NCBI GenBank assembly: GCA_002382975.1
Contig: DFTB01000017.1
Coordinates: 186,001-250,000 of the forward strand
Source of the DNA: Fibrobacter sp. UBA4223
GTDB lineage: Bacteria > Fibrobacterota > Fibrobacteria > Fibrobacterales > Fibrobacteraceae
DNA: 64,000 bases
Reading direction: 5' to 3'
In this document: positions 1 to 8,158 of the stretch, in pieces
How positions within the stretch are numbered: position 1 is the stretch's first letter
How the letters are laid out: every line of letters starts with the position of its first letter
Notes under the pieces: generated by a model
What the model saw: only the letters and a program-made list of their open reading frames with translations
Told to the model about the DNA's origin: nothing
Databases searched by the model: none
Program-made: the position numbers and the translations under genes

Positions 1-17
1 TTTAGGGGCGCTAGCGG

Positions 18-383
18 TTAATCGCCCCCCTTTTTGGCCATAATGCGCAGGAAGTTTTCCCGCTTGAAGTCGTTCCGGTGCTCCATGCAGAAGCGGGGGT
101 AAACCGTCTGCTTGGGGAACACCTTGATGGTGAACTTTTCGTCGCAGCCTTCCAGACAGCACTTGAAGGTGAGGTCCATGGACTCCGTATAGTTGTGGCG
201 GAAGATGATGTTCTTGGACTCGATGCTGTCCATGCTCTTCTTCTGCTTCTGGCGCTGCTTGATGTCGCGGTGCAGTTCGCAGTACTTGGCGATGGGGTGG
301 CCCCAGAACTCGCGGCCGCAGCCAGGTTCCTGGCAGATTTTCAGCTTGATGCGCTTTTTCTTTTTGTACTTGGGTAACTGCAT
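18..383 (-). CDS. Small basic protein with two Cys/His zinc-ribbon-like halves
   Basis: A 121-aa protein of unknown function. The N terminus is strongly basic (KYKKKKRIKLK). Two similar halves follow, each with a C-x4-C pair and a later C-x2-H pair (CQEPGC...CELH, then CCLEGC...CMEH), the arrangement expected for two small metal-binding ribbons; a nucleic-acid role is plausible but only inferred. The ATG at 381-383 is chosen over the ATG at 426-428 because it has a GGAG ribosome-binding site about 6 nt upstream and because a TATCTTTC promoter-like box lies at 417-424 (reverse strand), which would fall inside the longer version. It is transcribed away from the downstream MBL gene. Confidence 0.6.
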   Translation of the reverse strand: MQLPKYKKKKRIKLKICQEPGCGREFWGHPIAKYCELHRDIKQRQKQKKSMDSIESKNIIFRHNYTESMDLTFKCCLEGCDEKFTIKVFPKQTVYPRFCMEHRNDFKRENFLRIMAKKGGD

Positions 384-502
384 AGTGTCTCCAGAGGCTT
401 GTTCGCCATTGTGTGGGAAAGATAGCAAAATTTTTTTAGCAAGGCTTTTTTGGGGCGAAAAAAGCGTCTATAAAGGTAAAGGGCCTTTTTTTAGGAGGTT
501 TT

Positions 503-1423
503 ATGGCTCGAATTTTGCGGAATCTTGTTGTTTGTGTCAGGGTGCCTTTATGTGTTGCCGTTGTTGCGGCCCTGTGCTGCATTGTGCCGGCGGGGTGCAC
601 CTGGGTGAGCGAAGCGGGGGAGGAGGAGCGCCCCTTGCGTGTGACAGTGCTGGACGTGGGGCAGGGACTTGCGGTGTTGCTGGAGCATGACGGACGGTTC
701 GCCCTCTACGACGCGGGGCCCGATTCGGCGGGAGTGGCCGACAGCCTCGGGGCCAGGGGCGTCCGGGAACTGGAGTGGGTAGTGTTGAGCCACAACCATC
801 GGGACCATGTAGGCGGGTTTGTGGAGCTGAAGGACATTCGGGTGAAACATCTTTTCGTGGGGCCCGATACGGCAGGCGGCGTATGGCGGGATAGCGTGCT
901 GTATATAGCTCACAAGCGGGGAATACCGGTGGATACGCTCCTGCGGGGTGACGCTTTACAATTCGGGCTGGCGCCCGGTTCGTCTGGTGGCAGCCACCTC
1001 GGTTTCGGTGAGGTGCCGGACATTCGGGTGCTGTGGCCTACGGACTATGACGTGGTGTCGGGAAACCACGGGAGCGTCGTGCTGCAGGTGGCGTGGGGCA
1101 AGGCTTCGGCCCTCTTGACTGGCGACCTGGATAGCCTGGGGGAGCGGGGTCTGCTGGAGCTGTCGCCGACCCTAACGGCGGACCTGCTCCAGGTGGGGCA
1201 TCATGGTTCTGCAGGAAGCAGCGGTCTCCAGTTCCTCGCGCAGGTGTCACCGGAATATGCGGTGGCAAGCGTTGGGGCAACAAACCCTTACGGCCACCCG
1301 TCGGAGCAGGTCGTGCAGAAGCTGAAATACGTGCTGGGCGATTCTCTGCGGTTTTTCCGCACGGATCAGAACGGGAGCGCCAGCTTTGAACTGTGGCCGG
1401 GGATGGGCGTGATTAGTCCCTGA
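503..1423 (+). CDS. ComEC/Rec2-like metallo-beta-lactamase domain lipoprotein
   Basis: A 306-aa exported hydrolase of the metallo-beta-lactamase fold, most like the soluble C-terminal domain of ComEC/Rec2. The N terminus has a hydrophobic stretch ending in a lipobox-like VPAGC near residue 32, so it is probably a lipoprotein. The fold signature appears as LDVGQG (residues 50-55) and SHNHRDHVGG (about 95-104, the HxHxDH metal motif), with GDLD, then GHHGS (about 232-236) towards the C terminus. There is no ComEC membrane channel, so it is a stand-alone domain whose substrate is unknown (DNA, phosphoesters or another metabolite). AGGAGG lies 6 nt before the ATG. It converges on and overlaps the thioesterase gene by 11 bp. 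Confidence 0.8.
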   Translation: MARILRNLVVCVRVPLCVAVVAALCCIVPAGCTWVSEAGEEERPLRVTVLDVGQGLAVLLEHDGRFALYDAGPDSAGVADSLGARGVRELEWVVLSHNHRDHVGGFVELKDIRVKHLFVGPDTAGGVWRDSVLYIAHKRGIPVDTLLRGDALQFGLAPGSSGGSHLGFGEVPDIRVLWPTDYDVVSGNHGSVVLQVAWGKASALLTGDLDSLGERGLLELSPTLTADLLQVGHHGSAGSSGLQFLAQVSPEYAVASVGATNPYGHPSEQVVQKLKYVLGDSLRFFRTDQNGSASFELWPGMGVISP

Positions 1424-2159
1424 ACCCGATGCGGGCCTGGAAATGGCACTTGGTCATGTCGGCGGCGTTCATGCCAAAGATGTAGGCGTGGTGGTTGGTG
1501 TTCTTGAAGCGCACCAGGTTCACCTTTTCGCCTAGGGGAATCTGCTGGATGTAGTTCATTTGTATGGAACGGATGCCCCGGTCCTTGATTTCTTCTTTGC
1601 TGAGCACGTCGGTGACCCAATCTACATATCGGCAGTGGTTTACGTGCTGGTTCATGTCCAGGTCGCTGTAGTGGGCGGTCTCCTGTTGCACCACGGCGGG
1701 GTCGATTCTCGGGTCCAGAAAGTCCATCATCTCGGGCAGGGCGTTCTTGCCCGGAAACAGCGGGATGGGGTAAGGGCTATTGGCCGGGTTTTCGGACTTG
1801 CCTGTCTTGAGGTTCACTAGGAGCCACGACGATGTGGCCTGGGCGATGGCGTTCCCCCGGGCGTCCAAGATAGAATAGTCCTTGAGGCACACCTTGTCCT
1901 TGTAGAATTCCTTGGCCCAGGTGGAAATGGAAATTTTTTCGCCCCACAGGGGAACGTGCAAAATCCGGAGCTTGATGCGAGTGATGACGGTGGTGTAGCC
2001 CGCCTTCATCATTTTCCAGAGGCCAAAACCGTTTGCTTCGGCGTCGGCGATGGCGGTTTCTTCCATGAACAGGAACAGGTTGGAAAGTTTCAGTCGGCTG
2101 TGGAGGTCGCAATCCGAAAAGCGGACTTCGAATTCCTTGGTAGTGATTTCTGGTTCCAT
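1413..2159 (-). CDS. Acyl-ACP thioesterase
   Basis: A 248-aa protein of the acyl-ACP thioesterase family (double hotdog fold), which hydrolyses acyl-ACP to free fatty acid and ACP in the cytosol. The first hotdog shows FSDCDLHSRLKLSNL and the second YSDLDMNQHVNHCRYVDW, the family's catalytic Asn/His region. Length is close to bacterial family members. The ATG at 2157-2159 has an AGGAA site just upstream and matches the usual family N terminus; an in-frame ATG at 2225 would add 22 residues of Ala/Ser-rich sequence with no homologous look. It is divergent from aroA. The specific chain length cannot be read from sequence. Confidence 0.85.
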   Translation of the reverse strand: MEPEITTKEFEVRFSDCDLHSRLKLSNLFLFMEETAIADAEANGFGLWKMMKAGYTTVITRIKLRILHVPLWGEKISISTWAKEFYKDKVCLKDYSILDARGNAIAQATSSWLLVNLKTGKSENPANSPYPIPLFPGKNALPEMMDFLDPRIDPAVVQQETAHYSDLDMNQHVNHCRYVDWVTDVLSKEEIKDRGIRSIQMNYIQQIPLGEKVNLVRFKNTNHHAYIFGMNAADMTKCHFQARIGFRD

Positions 2160-2258
2160 AGGTTCCTCGCGGCTCTGGTTTGCAGGGGCTGCCTTTGCGG
2201 CCTCTTTTACGGAGTGGAGCGCCATCGGCTCCGTCTTAAAAATGTATAATTTTTACGT

Positions 2259-3581
2259 ATGGAAGATTTTCAGTTCCGCAAGAGTTTTGAGCAGTTGCCC
2301 GCTTTCAAGTCCTTCGAGGGGACTATCCAGTTACCGGGCTCCAAGAGTATCACGAACCGCGCTTTTTTGATTTCGGCCCTGGCAAACGGAAAAACCAGGT
2401 TGCACAACCTGCTGAAAAGCGACGATACCCGCTACATGGGCGAGGCCCTGCAGAAGCTGGGCGTGAAAATCCAGTTTTCGGAAGATTTTTCGGAGGCGGT
2501 AGTTTGCGGAAACGCTGGCCCCGTGGATGCTCCCGCTGGGCGTTCGGGTGCTCCCGTGGAACTGTTCCTCGGAAACGCGGGCACGGCCATGCGGTCCTTG
2601 ACGGCGGCCCTGACCCTTGGTCACGGGGAATTTGTCTTGCGGGGCGAAGAACGCATGCGGGAACGGCCCATCCTGGATTTGGTGGAAGCACTCCAGAGCC
2701 TTGGAGCGGATGTCTCCTACGAGGAGACGGAAGGCTACCCGCCGGTCCGCATCAAGGCGGACGGGCTTAAGGGCGGTTCTGTTTCTGTGCGCGGGAATAT
2801 TTCTAGCCAGTACCTGACGGCCCTCTTGATTTGTGCGCCCTATTGCAGGGAACCCTTGCACATTCATGTAGAGGGAGAATTGATTTCGGCGCCCTACGTG
2901 CTTTTGACCCTGGACGTGATGAAACGTTTCGGGATAGAGGTCAAGCACGAAGGGCTTTCCGATTTCTACGTGCCCAAGGGCGTTTACCAGAGCCCGGGGG
3001 ACTACACCGTCGAGGGCGACGCCAGTTCTGCAAGTTACCCGCTGGCCGCCGCCGCCATCTCGGGAGGCAGCGTCAAGGTCTTGGGCATGGGTTCCGAAAG
3101 TATCCAGGGAGACCTTGCCTTTGTGCATGTCCTGGAGCGGATGGGCGTGCAGGTAAAGCTTGGCCCCGACTGGGTGGAATGCACAGGACCCAAGGGTAAG
3201 CTGAAGAGTCTCGGCGAATTCAACGCCGTAGAAATTCCCGATGCCGCCATGACACTTGCGGTGCTTGCACTTTTTGCCGACGGTCCTATGACCATTTCGG
3301 GTATCGCCAGCTGGCGCGTGAAGGAGACGGACCGCATTGCCGCCATGGCCGCAGAGCTCCGCAAGGTAGGCGCCGAAGTTCGCGAATCGATGGACTCTAT
3401 CACGGTGACTCCGCCGAAAGATTTGCAGAGCGCCTCCATCGAGACTTACAACGACCATCGCATGGCCATGTGTTTTAGCCTTGTTTCTTTGGGTGGTGTG
3501 TCCATCAAGATTCTGGACCCTGCCTGCGTGAACAAGACCTACCCGAGTTTCTTCGAGGATTTCAAACGGTTCGCCAAATGA
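2259..3581 (+). CDS. aroA: 3-phosphoshikimate 1-carboxyvinyltransferase (EPSP synthase)
   Basis: A 440-aa enzyme of the shikimate pathway that transfers enolpyruvyl from PEP to shikimate-3-phosphate on the way to chorismate. Family landmarks are present in order: LPGSKSITNRAFLISALA near residue 27 (phosphate-binding Lys/Ser), LFLGNAGTAMRSL near 103, RERPI near 135, DAAMT near 327, WRVKETDRIAAM near 350 and YNDHRMAM near 399. Length is normal. No clear SD precedes the ATG. The stop codon overlaps the start of the following solute-binding protein gene (ATGA), implying co-transcription and translational coupling. Confidence 0.96.
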   Translation: MEDFQFRKSFEQLPAFKSFEGTIQLPGSKSITNRAFLISALANGKTRLHNLLKSDDTRYMGEALQKLGVKIQFSEDFSEAVVCGNAGPVDAPAGRSGAPVELFLGNAGTAMRSLTAALTLGHGEFVLRGEERMRERPILDLVEALQSLGADVSYEETEGYPPVRIKADGLKGGSVSVRGNISSQYLTALLICAPYCREPLHIHVEGELISAPYVLLTLDVMKRFGIEVKHEGLSDFYVPKGVYQSPGDYTVEGDASSASYPLAAAAISGGSVKVLGMGSESIQGDLAFVHVLERMGVQVKLGPDWVECTGPKGKLKSLGEFNAVEIPDAAMTLAVLALFADGPMTISGIASWRVKETDRIAAMAAELRKVGAEVRESMDSITVTPPKDLQSASIETYNDHRMAMCFSLVSLGGVSIKILDPACVNKTYPSFFEDFKRFAK

Positions 3582-5152
3582 TCCGGTTTGCAAAAAATAT
3601 TTTCGCTGTCTCGGTGCTTGCCTTGGTGTGCCTTTTCTCGGTGCATTCTCTGGCATCGCAGCCAGCCCTGGTGGCGCCTCCGGACGATACCCTTTCCCTT
3701 TGGGTCATGGACAACGGTATCGGTTCCCAGCGGGCGCTTGGGCGCATTGTCAAACGGTTCCAGCGCGAAACGAAAATCCCTGTAAGCATCAGGTTCTTGA
3801 ATTGGGGCGAAGCCTTTGCCGAAATTTCCAAGGCGTTGAGCGGCGCAGATTCTGCGGCAGCGAACGGCAATGGCCCGGACGTTTTGCAGTTGGGCTCTAC
3901 CTGGGTTCCTTTCTTTGCTTCGTCCGGGGCGATTGAACCTCTGGACGCCTACCTGGAACAGGTAGGGGCCACACGATTCTTCAAGGAGAGTTTCAAGGCG
4001 GCCCGCTTGCCCCAGGATTCCCTGGTGTATTCTTTCCCGTGGTTTGTGGACGTGAGGGCCCTGTACGCCAACGAGAAGATGTGGAAAAAACTTGCGCTGA
4101 AAAAAGAGGAGGTGGATTCCTACTCCGAATTTATCGGTGTGCTGCGGGCTTTCGCGAAAAACGCCGCTGGCGGTTCCGATAGTGCCGCCAAGGTGGCGCC
4201 TTTCGCCCTGCCCGGAAAGGGGGACTGGACCGGTCCGCAACACATGGCGCCCTTCATCTGGAGCTTTGGCGGAGATTTCATCACGAAGACTTCTGCAGGT
4301 TACCGCAGCGCCCTGCTGGATTCTACGACCCTCAAGGGGTTGGCCTACTACCTCAGGATTTTTGCCGATAGGGAAATTTCCCCTTACGGTCTGGACGAAA
4401 ATTCCGTGCAGGAAACGGAACGGTTTATCGGTGGCGGTCAGCTGGTGCTGTACGGCACCTCCGAAATTATCCGCCAGATGGAGATTGCAGGCAAGGACGG
4501 CGGCCTCAAGGATTCGCCCATCGCCGAAGACGGAATAACCATTGTGGAGCCTCTGGCGGGGGACTCGGGAATCGTTTCTTTTGTTGGCGGAAGCCATCTG
4601 GTGCTGCCCAAGGCCCACAGGCCTGCCGCAGAACGGCTTCTCTGTTACCTGCTCCGGGCCGACAACATGGACGCCTACACCCGACAGGTCGGGTTCTTGC
4701 CTGCTGACGAAAGCATCGTGAACATCTGGGGCAAGGACGCCCGCTATTCCAGGATTATCGAGACCATGAAAACCGGAAAGTCTTTCCCGAACATTCCGGA
4801 ATGGGTGGCTATCGAAGGAATATTGATAGAGTTTTCCAATGCCTTGGGCGACTTGTTTAGGGAAGGTTCTTCGCGGGAGGCTGTGGAGGACCAGACGGTG
4901 GAATTGTTCTGGGATGTTCACCAGAAGATCAACAAGTCTCTTGGCTTCGCCGATACGCTGGACAAAGCCCACGCCGTTTCCCATATCAAGAGCTTGGTGT
5001 TTGCCCCTGTTGAAGAAGTGACTCCTGAATCCATGACGGTTGTCGTCGAAGAAGAGGGCGGCTCCATCTGGGTGCTTGTTTTGGTTGTGGTCATTGCGGC
5101 TGTTGCCGCCATCGCGGGCATGGCCCTGTCGGCCCTTGTCAGGAAGAAGTAG
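3578..5152 (+). CDS. Extracellular solute-binding protein (family 1-like) with C-terminal membrane anchor
   Basis: A 524-aa periplasmic-binding-protein-like product. It starts with a signal peptide (hydrophobic run to about residue 26, ending HSLA) and then reads LWVMDNGIGSQRALGRIVKRF, the usual opening of family 1 (sugar-type) solute-binding proteins. Unusually, residues about 500-520 form a strong transmembrane helix followed by VRKK, so the protein is predicted to be held in the inner membrane by its C terminus instead of by an N-terminal lipid. No ABC permease or ATPase gene is adjacent; it sits between aroA (4-bp overlap) and the PBP4-like gene (3 bp gap). Ligand unknown. Confidence 0.75.
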   Translation: MIRFAKNIFAVSVLALVCLFSVHSLASQPALVAPPDDTLSLWVMDNGIGSQRALGRIVKRFQRETKIPVSIRFLNWGEAFAEISKALSGADSAAANGNGPDVLQLGSTWVPFFASSGAIEPLDAYLEQVGATRFFKESFKAARLPQDSLVYSFPWFVDVRALYANEKMWKKLALKKEEVDSYSEFIGVLRAFAKNAAGGSDSAAKVAPFALPGKGDWTGPQHMAPFIWSFGGDFITKTSAGYRSALLDSTTLKGLAYYLRIFADREISPYGLDENSVQETERFIGGGQLVLYGTSEIIRQMEIAGKDGGLKDSPIAEDGITIVEPLAGDSGIVSFVGGSHLVLPKAHRPAAERLLCYLLRADNMDAYTRQVGFLPADESIVNIWGKDARYSRIIETMKTGKSFPNIPEWVAIEGILIEFSNALGDLFREGSSREAVEDQTVELFWDVHQKINKSLGFADTLDKAHAVSHIKSLVFAPVEEVTPESMTVVVEEEGGSIWVLVLVVVIAAVAAIAGMALSALVRKK

Positions 5153-5155
5153 CGG

Positions 5156-7318
5156 ATGATGAAATTGTTCCGTTGCCTTGCGTTCTGTGCTTTTGCGGCA
5201 GCTCCGCTGTTTGCCGGAATTGACTTGGCGCCTTACCAGACCTACGTAGATTCTGTTGTGCCTGGTTCCCGTCTCGGAATTTCGGTGCGTTCCCTCAAGA
5301 GCGGAAAGGAACTGGCGAACATCCGCGGCGAAGAAAAGTTTACTCCGGCGAGCACCCTCAAAACCTTGACCACGGCGACAGCCCTGCACTTTTTGCCCCT
5401 GGACTATGCTCCCGAAACGAAAATTTCTTTGATGGGAAGTGTCCAGCAGAAAAAGTTTCTGGGCTCGGTGCAGATTCGCGGTGAAGGGGACCCGAATTTT
5501 TCGGGACGCTACTATGCGGATCCTTTCTACATGATAGACGCCATGGTGGATTCCATCCATGCTTTAGGAATCGATACCATCCGCGGGACCATCGATTTGG
5601 ATACGGGTTTTTATGACGGCCCCTGGAAGGCGGAACACTGGCGCAAGAATTTTTACGACGCCTGGTACGGTGCCGAAATAGCCCCGCTGGACTTTAACGA
5701 CAATTGCACCATGGTCCGTTTCAAGCCCGGCGAAAAGGAAGGGGATTCGGCTATCGTCTCCATTGTGCCCGACGTGGGTTACGTGACAGTCAAGAATGAC
5801 CTGAAGACCGTTCCCGGGAAAAAGAGAAAATGGACTTGGGCCTTGGAACCTGACAAGTCCGTGATTACCCTGGGTGGAACTATCGGCATGGACGTGGATT
5901 CCGCAAGTCTCGTGCTCCCTATCCGTAACCCTGTGGGGTATTTCCGTGCGGCGTTCATGTACATGCTCAAGGAAAACGGCATTGTCTTCGAAGAGAACCA
6001 TGACATTCCTCAGGGCATCGAAATCAAGCGGTTCATCTTTTCGGCGGCACCATTCCTGAGTATTCTGGACGAAATCAATCAGCGTAGCCAGAACTACCAC
6101 GCCGAAAGTCTTTTCCGCAACATGGGTGGCAAGATTCTCGGCAAGGGCAACGTAGAGAACGGAAAGAAACTGGAAGAAAAGTTCCTTACGGAAATGGGCC
6201 TGAGTTTCGATGATTTTGAAGTCTGGGACGGAAGTGGTCTTTCGCCCAAGAATAAGCTGAAACCCTCCGTAGAAACGCAGCTGCTGGCCAAGATGGCCCG
6301 GCACCCCAGAGGCGAGTTCTACATGAACAGTTTTGCGGGCCCGAAGGTGGGTACGGGCGCCAAGCGTATGACGGAGCTGAAATACACGTGGCTGACCCGA
6401 TTCAAGACGGGGTTCATCGGCGAGGCCCACGGCCTGGTGGGCTACCTGTTCCCTATGGACGGTGACACCCTGACGGTGGCCATGTACCTGAATGAAACCG
6501 GCAAGAACAAGGACGCCACCCTGAAAGACGTGCTGGACACCCTTTGGATGCGCCTTATTGCCCAGACCAACGACGATTATGCATCGCTCCTCAAGATGAA
6601 GGAGACGTGGCTCGACGCCCAGAATATCCGCGGGCTGGACGCTCGCCTGGAATATTTCTCCCGCAAGATGGAAGGAACTCCTTACTTGCTCGGGCCCATG
6701 GGCGAGGGCTACCTGGATTCCATCGAAACAAAACCGCTTGTCTATATGGATTCCGTAGATTGCGTGACCTATATCGAGCACGCCCTGGCCATGGCGCTAG
6801 CCACAAGTGAAGATTCCCTTTTCAAGGTGTTGCAGAGCATCCGCTACAAGGATGGAATTATCGATTACAGCCACCGCAAGCATTACCTGCTTGCCGACTG
6901 GGCTAGCGATACGAGGTTTACCCGCAAGCTTTCCATGCCGGGGGATACGGTGGTGGTGAAGACCATCGGAAAGAACGATTTTTTCAAGAAGAAAAACCTG
7001 AAATACCTGGTAGATGGTAAGGAAGCCGCCGACCCTGCCGTGGAAATCCGCTATTTGCCTTATGACAAGGCCCTTGAATGGGCAGGGCGTGTTTACGAAG
7101 GGCCCATGAAGGTGCAGGGTGTCGGACTTGTGGCTGCTATGGAGAATCTGGACGCCACCCACACGGGATTTATGGTGCTCACCCCTGGTGAACTTCCCAT
7201 GTTCCGTCACGCCGCTTTCAAAAAGCAGGTGCTGGAGATTCCCTTTAAGGAATATCTGGAAGGCCGAAGCGCAAAGAGCGTTCCGGGCGTTACTTTCTTT
7301 GAATTCGTGAAGCCTTGA
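5156..7318 (+). CDS. Fusion of D-Ala-D-Ala carboxypeptidase (PBP4/S13) and DUF1460 amidase-like domain
   Basis: A 720-aa exported cell-wall enzyme. After a signal peptide (residues 1-20) comes a peptidase S13 domain: SxxK motif in PASTLKTL (about residue 64), SxN as SQNYHAE (about 305) and KTG in FKTGF (about 417). From about residue 480 a second domain resembles DUF1460, an NlpC/P60-superfamily amidase: catalytic-type Cys in DSVDCVTYIEH (about 537) and His in THTGF (about 666), with the conserved SHRKHYLLADW segment between. Known roles: S13 enzymes trim or cleave peptidoglycan stem peptides, and DUF1460 proteins are proposed N-acetylmuramoyl-L-alanine amidases. Two ATGs in tandem (5156 and 5159) could serve as start. 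Confidence 0.88.
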   Translation: MMKLFRCLAFCAFAAAPLFAGIDLAPYQTYVDSVVPGSRLGISVRSLKSGKELANIRGEEKFTPASTLKTLTTATALHFLPLDYAPETKISLMGSVQQKKFLGSVQIRGEGDPNFSGRYYADPFYMIDAMVDSIHALGIDTIRGTIDLDTGFYDGPWKAEHWRKNFYDAWYGAEIAPLDFNDNCTMVRFKPGEKEGDSAIVSIVPDVGYVTVKNDLKTVPGKKRKWTWALEPDKSVITLGGTIGMDVDSASLVLPIRNPVGYFRAAFMYMLKENGIVFEENHDIPQGIEIKRFIFSAAPFLSILDEINQRSQNYHAESLFRNMGGKILGKGNVENGKKLEEKFLTEMGLSFDDFEVWDGSGLSPKNKLKPSVETQLLAKMARHPRGEFYMNSFAGPKVGTGAKRMTELKYTWLTRFKTGFIGEAHGLVGYLFPMDGDTLTVAMYLNETGKNKDATLKDVLDTLWMRLIAQTNDDYASLLKMKETWLDAQNIRGLDARLEYFSRKMEGTPYLLGPMGEGYLDSIETKPLVYMDSVDCVTYIEHALAMALATSEDSLFKVLQSIRYKDGIIDYSHRKHYLLADWASDTRFTRKLSMPGDTVVVKTIGKNDFFKKKNLKYLVDGKEAADPAVEIRYLPYDKALEWAGRVYEGPMKVQGVGLVAAMENLDATHTGFMVLTPGELPMFRHAAFKKQVLEIPFKEYLEGRSAKSVPGVTFFEFVKP

Positions 7319-7326
7319 TCGAAGGT

Positions 7327-7794
7327 CTAGTCGCCGTAATCGAAGGCGAGAATAGCCACCATCTCGTGGTCTCCGGTACTGCTCTGCGCGGGACTGCCTT
7401 CGGATTCGCAGTGCTCGAAAAGGGTCCAGGCGTCTGGTGCCCAGCCGTAGGGATTGGTGGTCAGTTCTTTGCCTATGGCGATTTCGGCGGCCTCTACGTG
7501 CTCCCAGTGGATGGGTCCTGCAGGAGCTTTGTAGTACCGGAGCATGCCCAGGGCTTCCATACTTTCTGGATGGTCGTCCACCAGCTGATAGACGCAGTCC
7601 TTGTAACTTTCGCCCCTTAGGCGTATCACGCGGTAGAGCCGTTTACGGCCCAGGAATTTCTGAAGGTCTCCGTGATGGACTTCTATCTTGCCGCCTTCGC
7701 CAAAAAAGACGGTTAGTTCGCGAAATACTTCGGAACTTTCGTCCAGAAAGGGCGAGAGCTTTTTGATGAGGGCATTGACTTCACTTGGGGCCAT
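7327..7794 (-). CDS. Hypothetical protein
   Basis: A 155-aa soluble protein without signal peptide or membrane segment that I do not recognise. It is acidic, with a predicted helical start (MAPSEVNALIKKLSPFLDE) and a C-terminal part rich in Trp/His (IHWEHVEA, GWAPDAWTLFEHCE). The frame is intact and codon use matches its neighbours. It converges on the PBP4-like gene (8 bp gap). A TATAATTAG box lies a few bases upstream of the start on its strand. Confidence 0.6.
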   Translation of the reverse strand: MAPSEVNALIKKLSPFLDESSEVFRELTVFFGEGGKIEVHHGDLQKFLGRKRLYRVIRLRGESYKDCVYQLVDDHPESMEALGMLRYYKAPAGPIHWEHVEAAEIAIGKELTTNPYGWAPDAWTLFEHCESEGSPAQSSTGDHEMVAILAFDYGD

Positions 7795-7868
7795 GCCCTA
7801 ATTATAGATAAAAAAAACGAGGATTTGCGCTTGAAAAAAGAGAATTTGCGTCAAAATACAATTTATAA

Positions 7869-7899
7869 TGATAATTGATTAAATCTATTAAAATTATCA
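7869..7899. promoter_or_regulatory. AT-rich inverted repeat, possible operator
   Basis: An 8-bp inverted repeat, TGATAATT (7869-7876) and AATTATCA (7892-7899), lies about 60 bp upstream of the small gene at 7956. The left arm sits in TAATGATAAT, which equals one half of a Fur-box-like sequence, but the right half does not match well. A dimeric regulator site is plausible; the identity is not established. Confidence 0.3.
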
Positions 7900-7955
7900 A
7901 TTTTTATTTATAAAAAAGAAAAGGTATAGTAATGGTGTAGAACAAGGAGGCCTTT

Positions 7956-8158
7956 ATGAAGACGGTTCCCGTTACGACAAGAGCGCCAGGAAAATCTTTG
8001 GCGTGCACTACGACGAATGGGTGAAAAACATGTCAAACAACGAAACCCTCCGCGAAAACAAGCGCACCGAGATGATTGGCGACTATGTTAAGGCGAAGGG
8101 TCTTTCGGCCAAGATGTATCAGGATTATGACTGGGAGGCCAAACCCATTTTCCGTTAG
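7956..8158 (+). pseudogene. Small gene with start and reading frame out of phase (about 65 aa)
   Basis: An excellent start region (AAGGAGG, 5 nt, ATG at 7956-7958) opens a frame that stops after 22 codons. The convincing coding signal lies in another frame from 7964 to the TAG at 8156-8158: it reads GSRYDKSARKIFGVHYDEW, later NNETLRENKRTEMIGDYVKA and ends EAKPIFR. Adding one base after ATGAAGAC would join the two. So this is either a real one-base deletion, a sequencing error, or a gene starting at GTG 8003 or ATG 8030 inside the second frame. Function unknown; the peptide is hydrophilic and looks like a small conserved cytosolic protein. It abuts the stop codon of pflB. Confidence 0.5.

Noticed and set aside
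1413-2225. Longer thioesterase starting at 2225
   Set aside because: The extra 22 residues are Ala/Ser-rich without family similarity, and the GGAG there is only 3 nt from the ATG; the 2159 start is better.
3539-5560. 673-aa ORF antisense to the solute-binding protein
   Set aside because: Overlaps aroA, the binding protein and the PBP4 gene on the opposite strand and lacks domain similarity.
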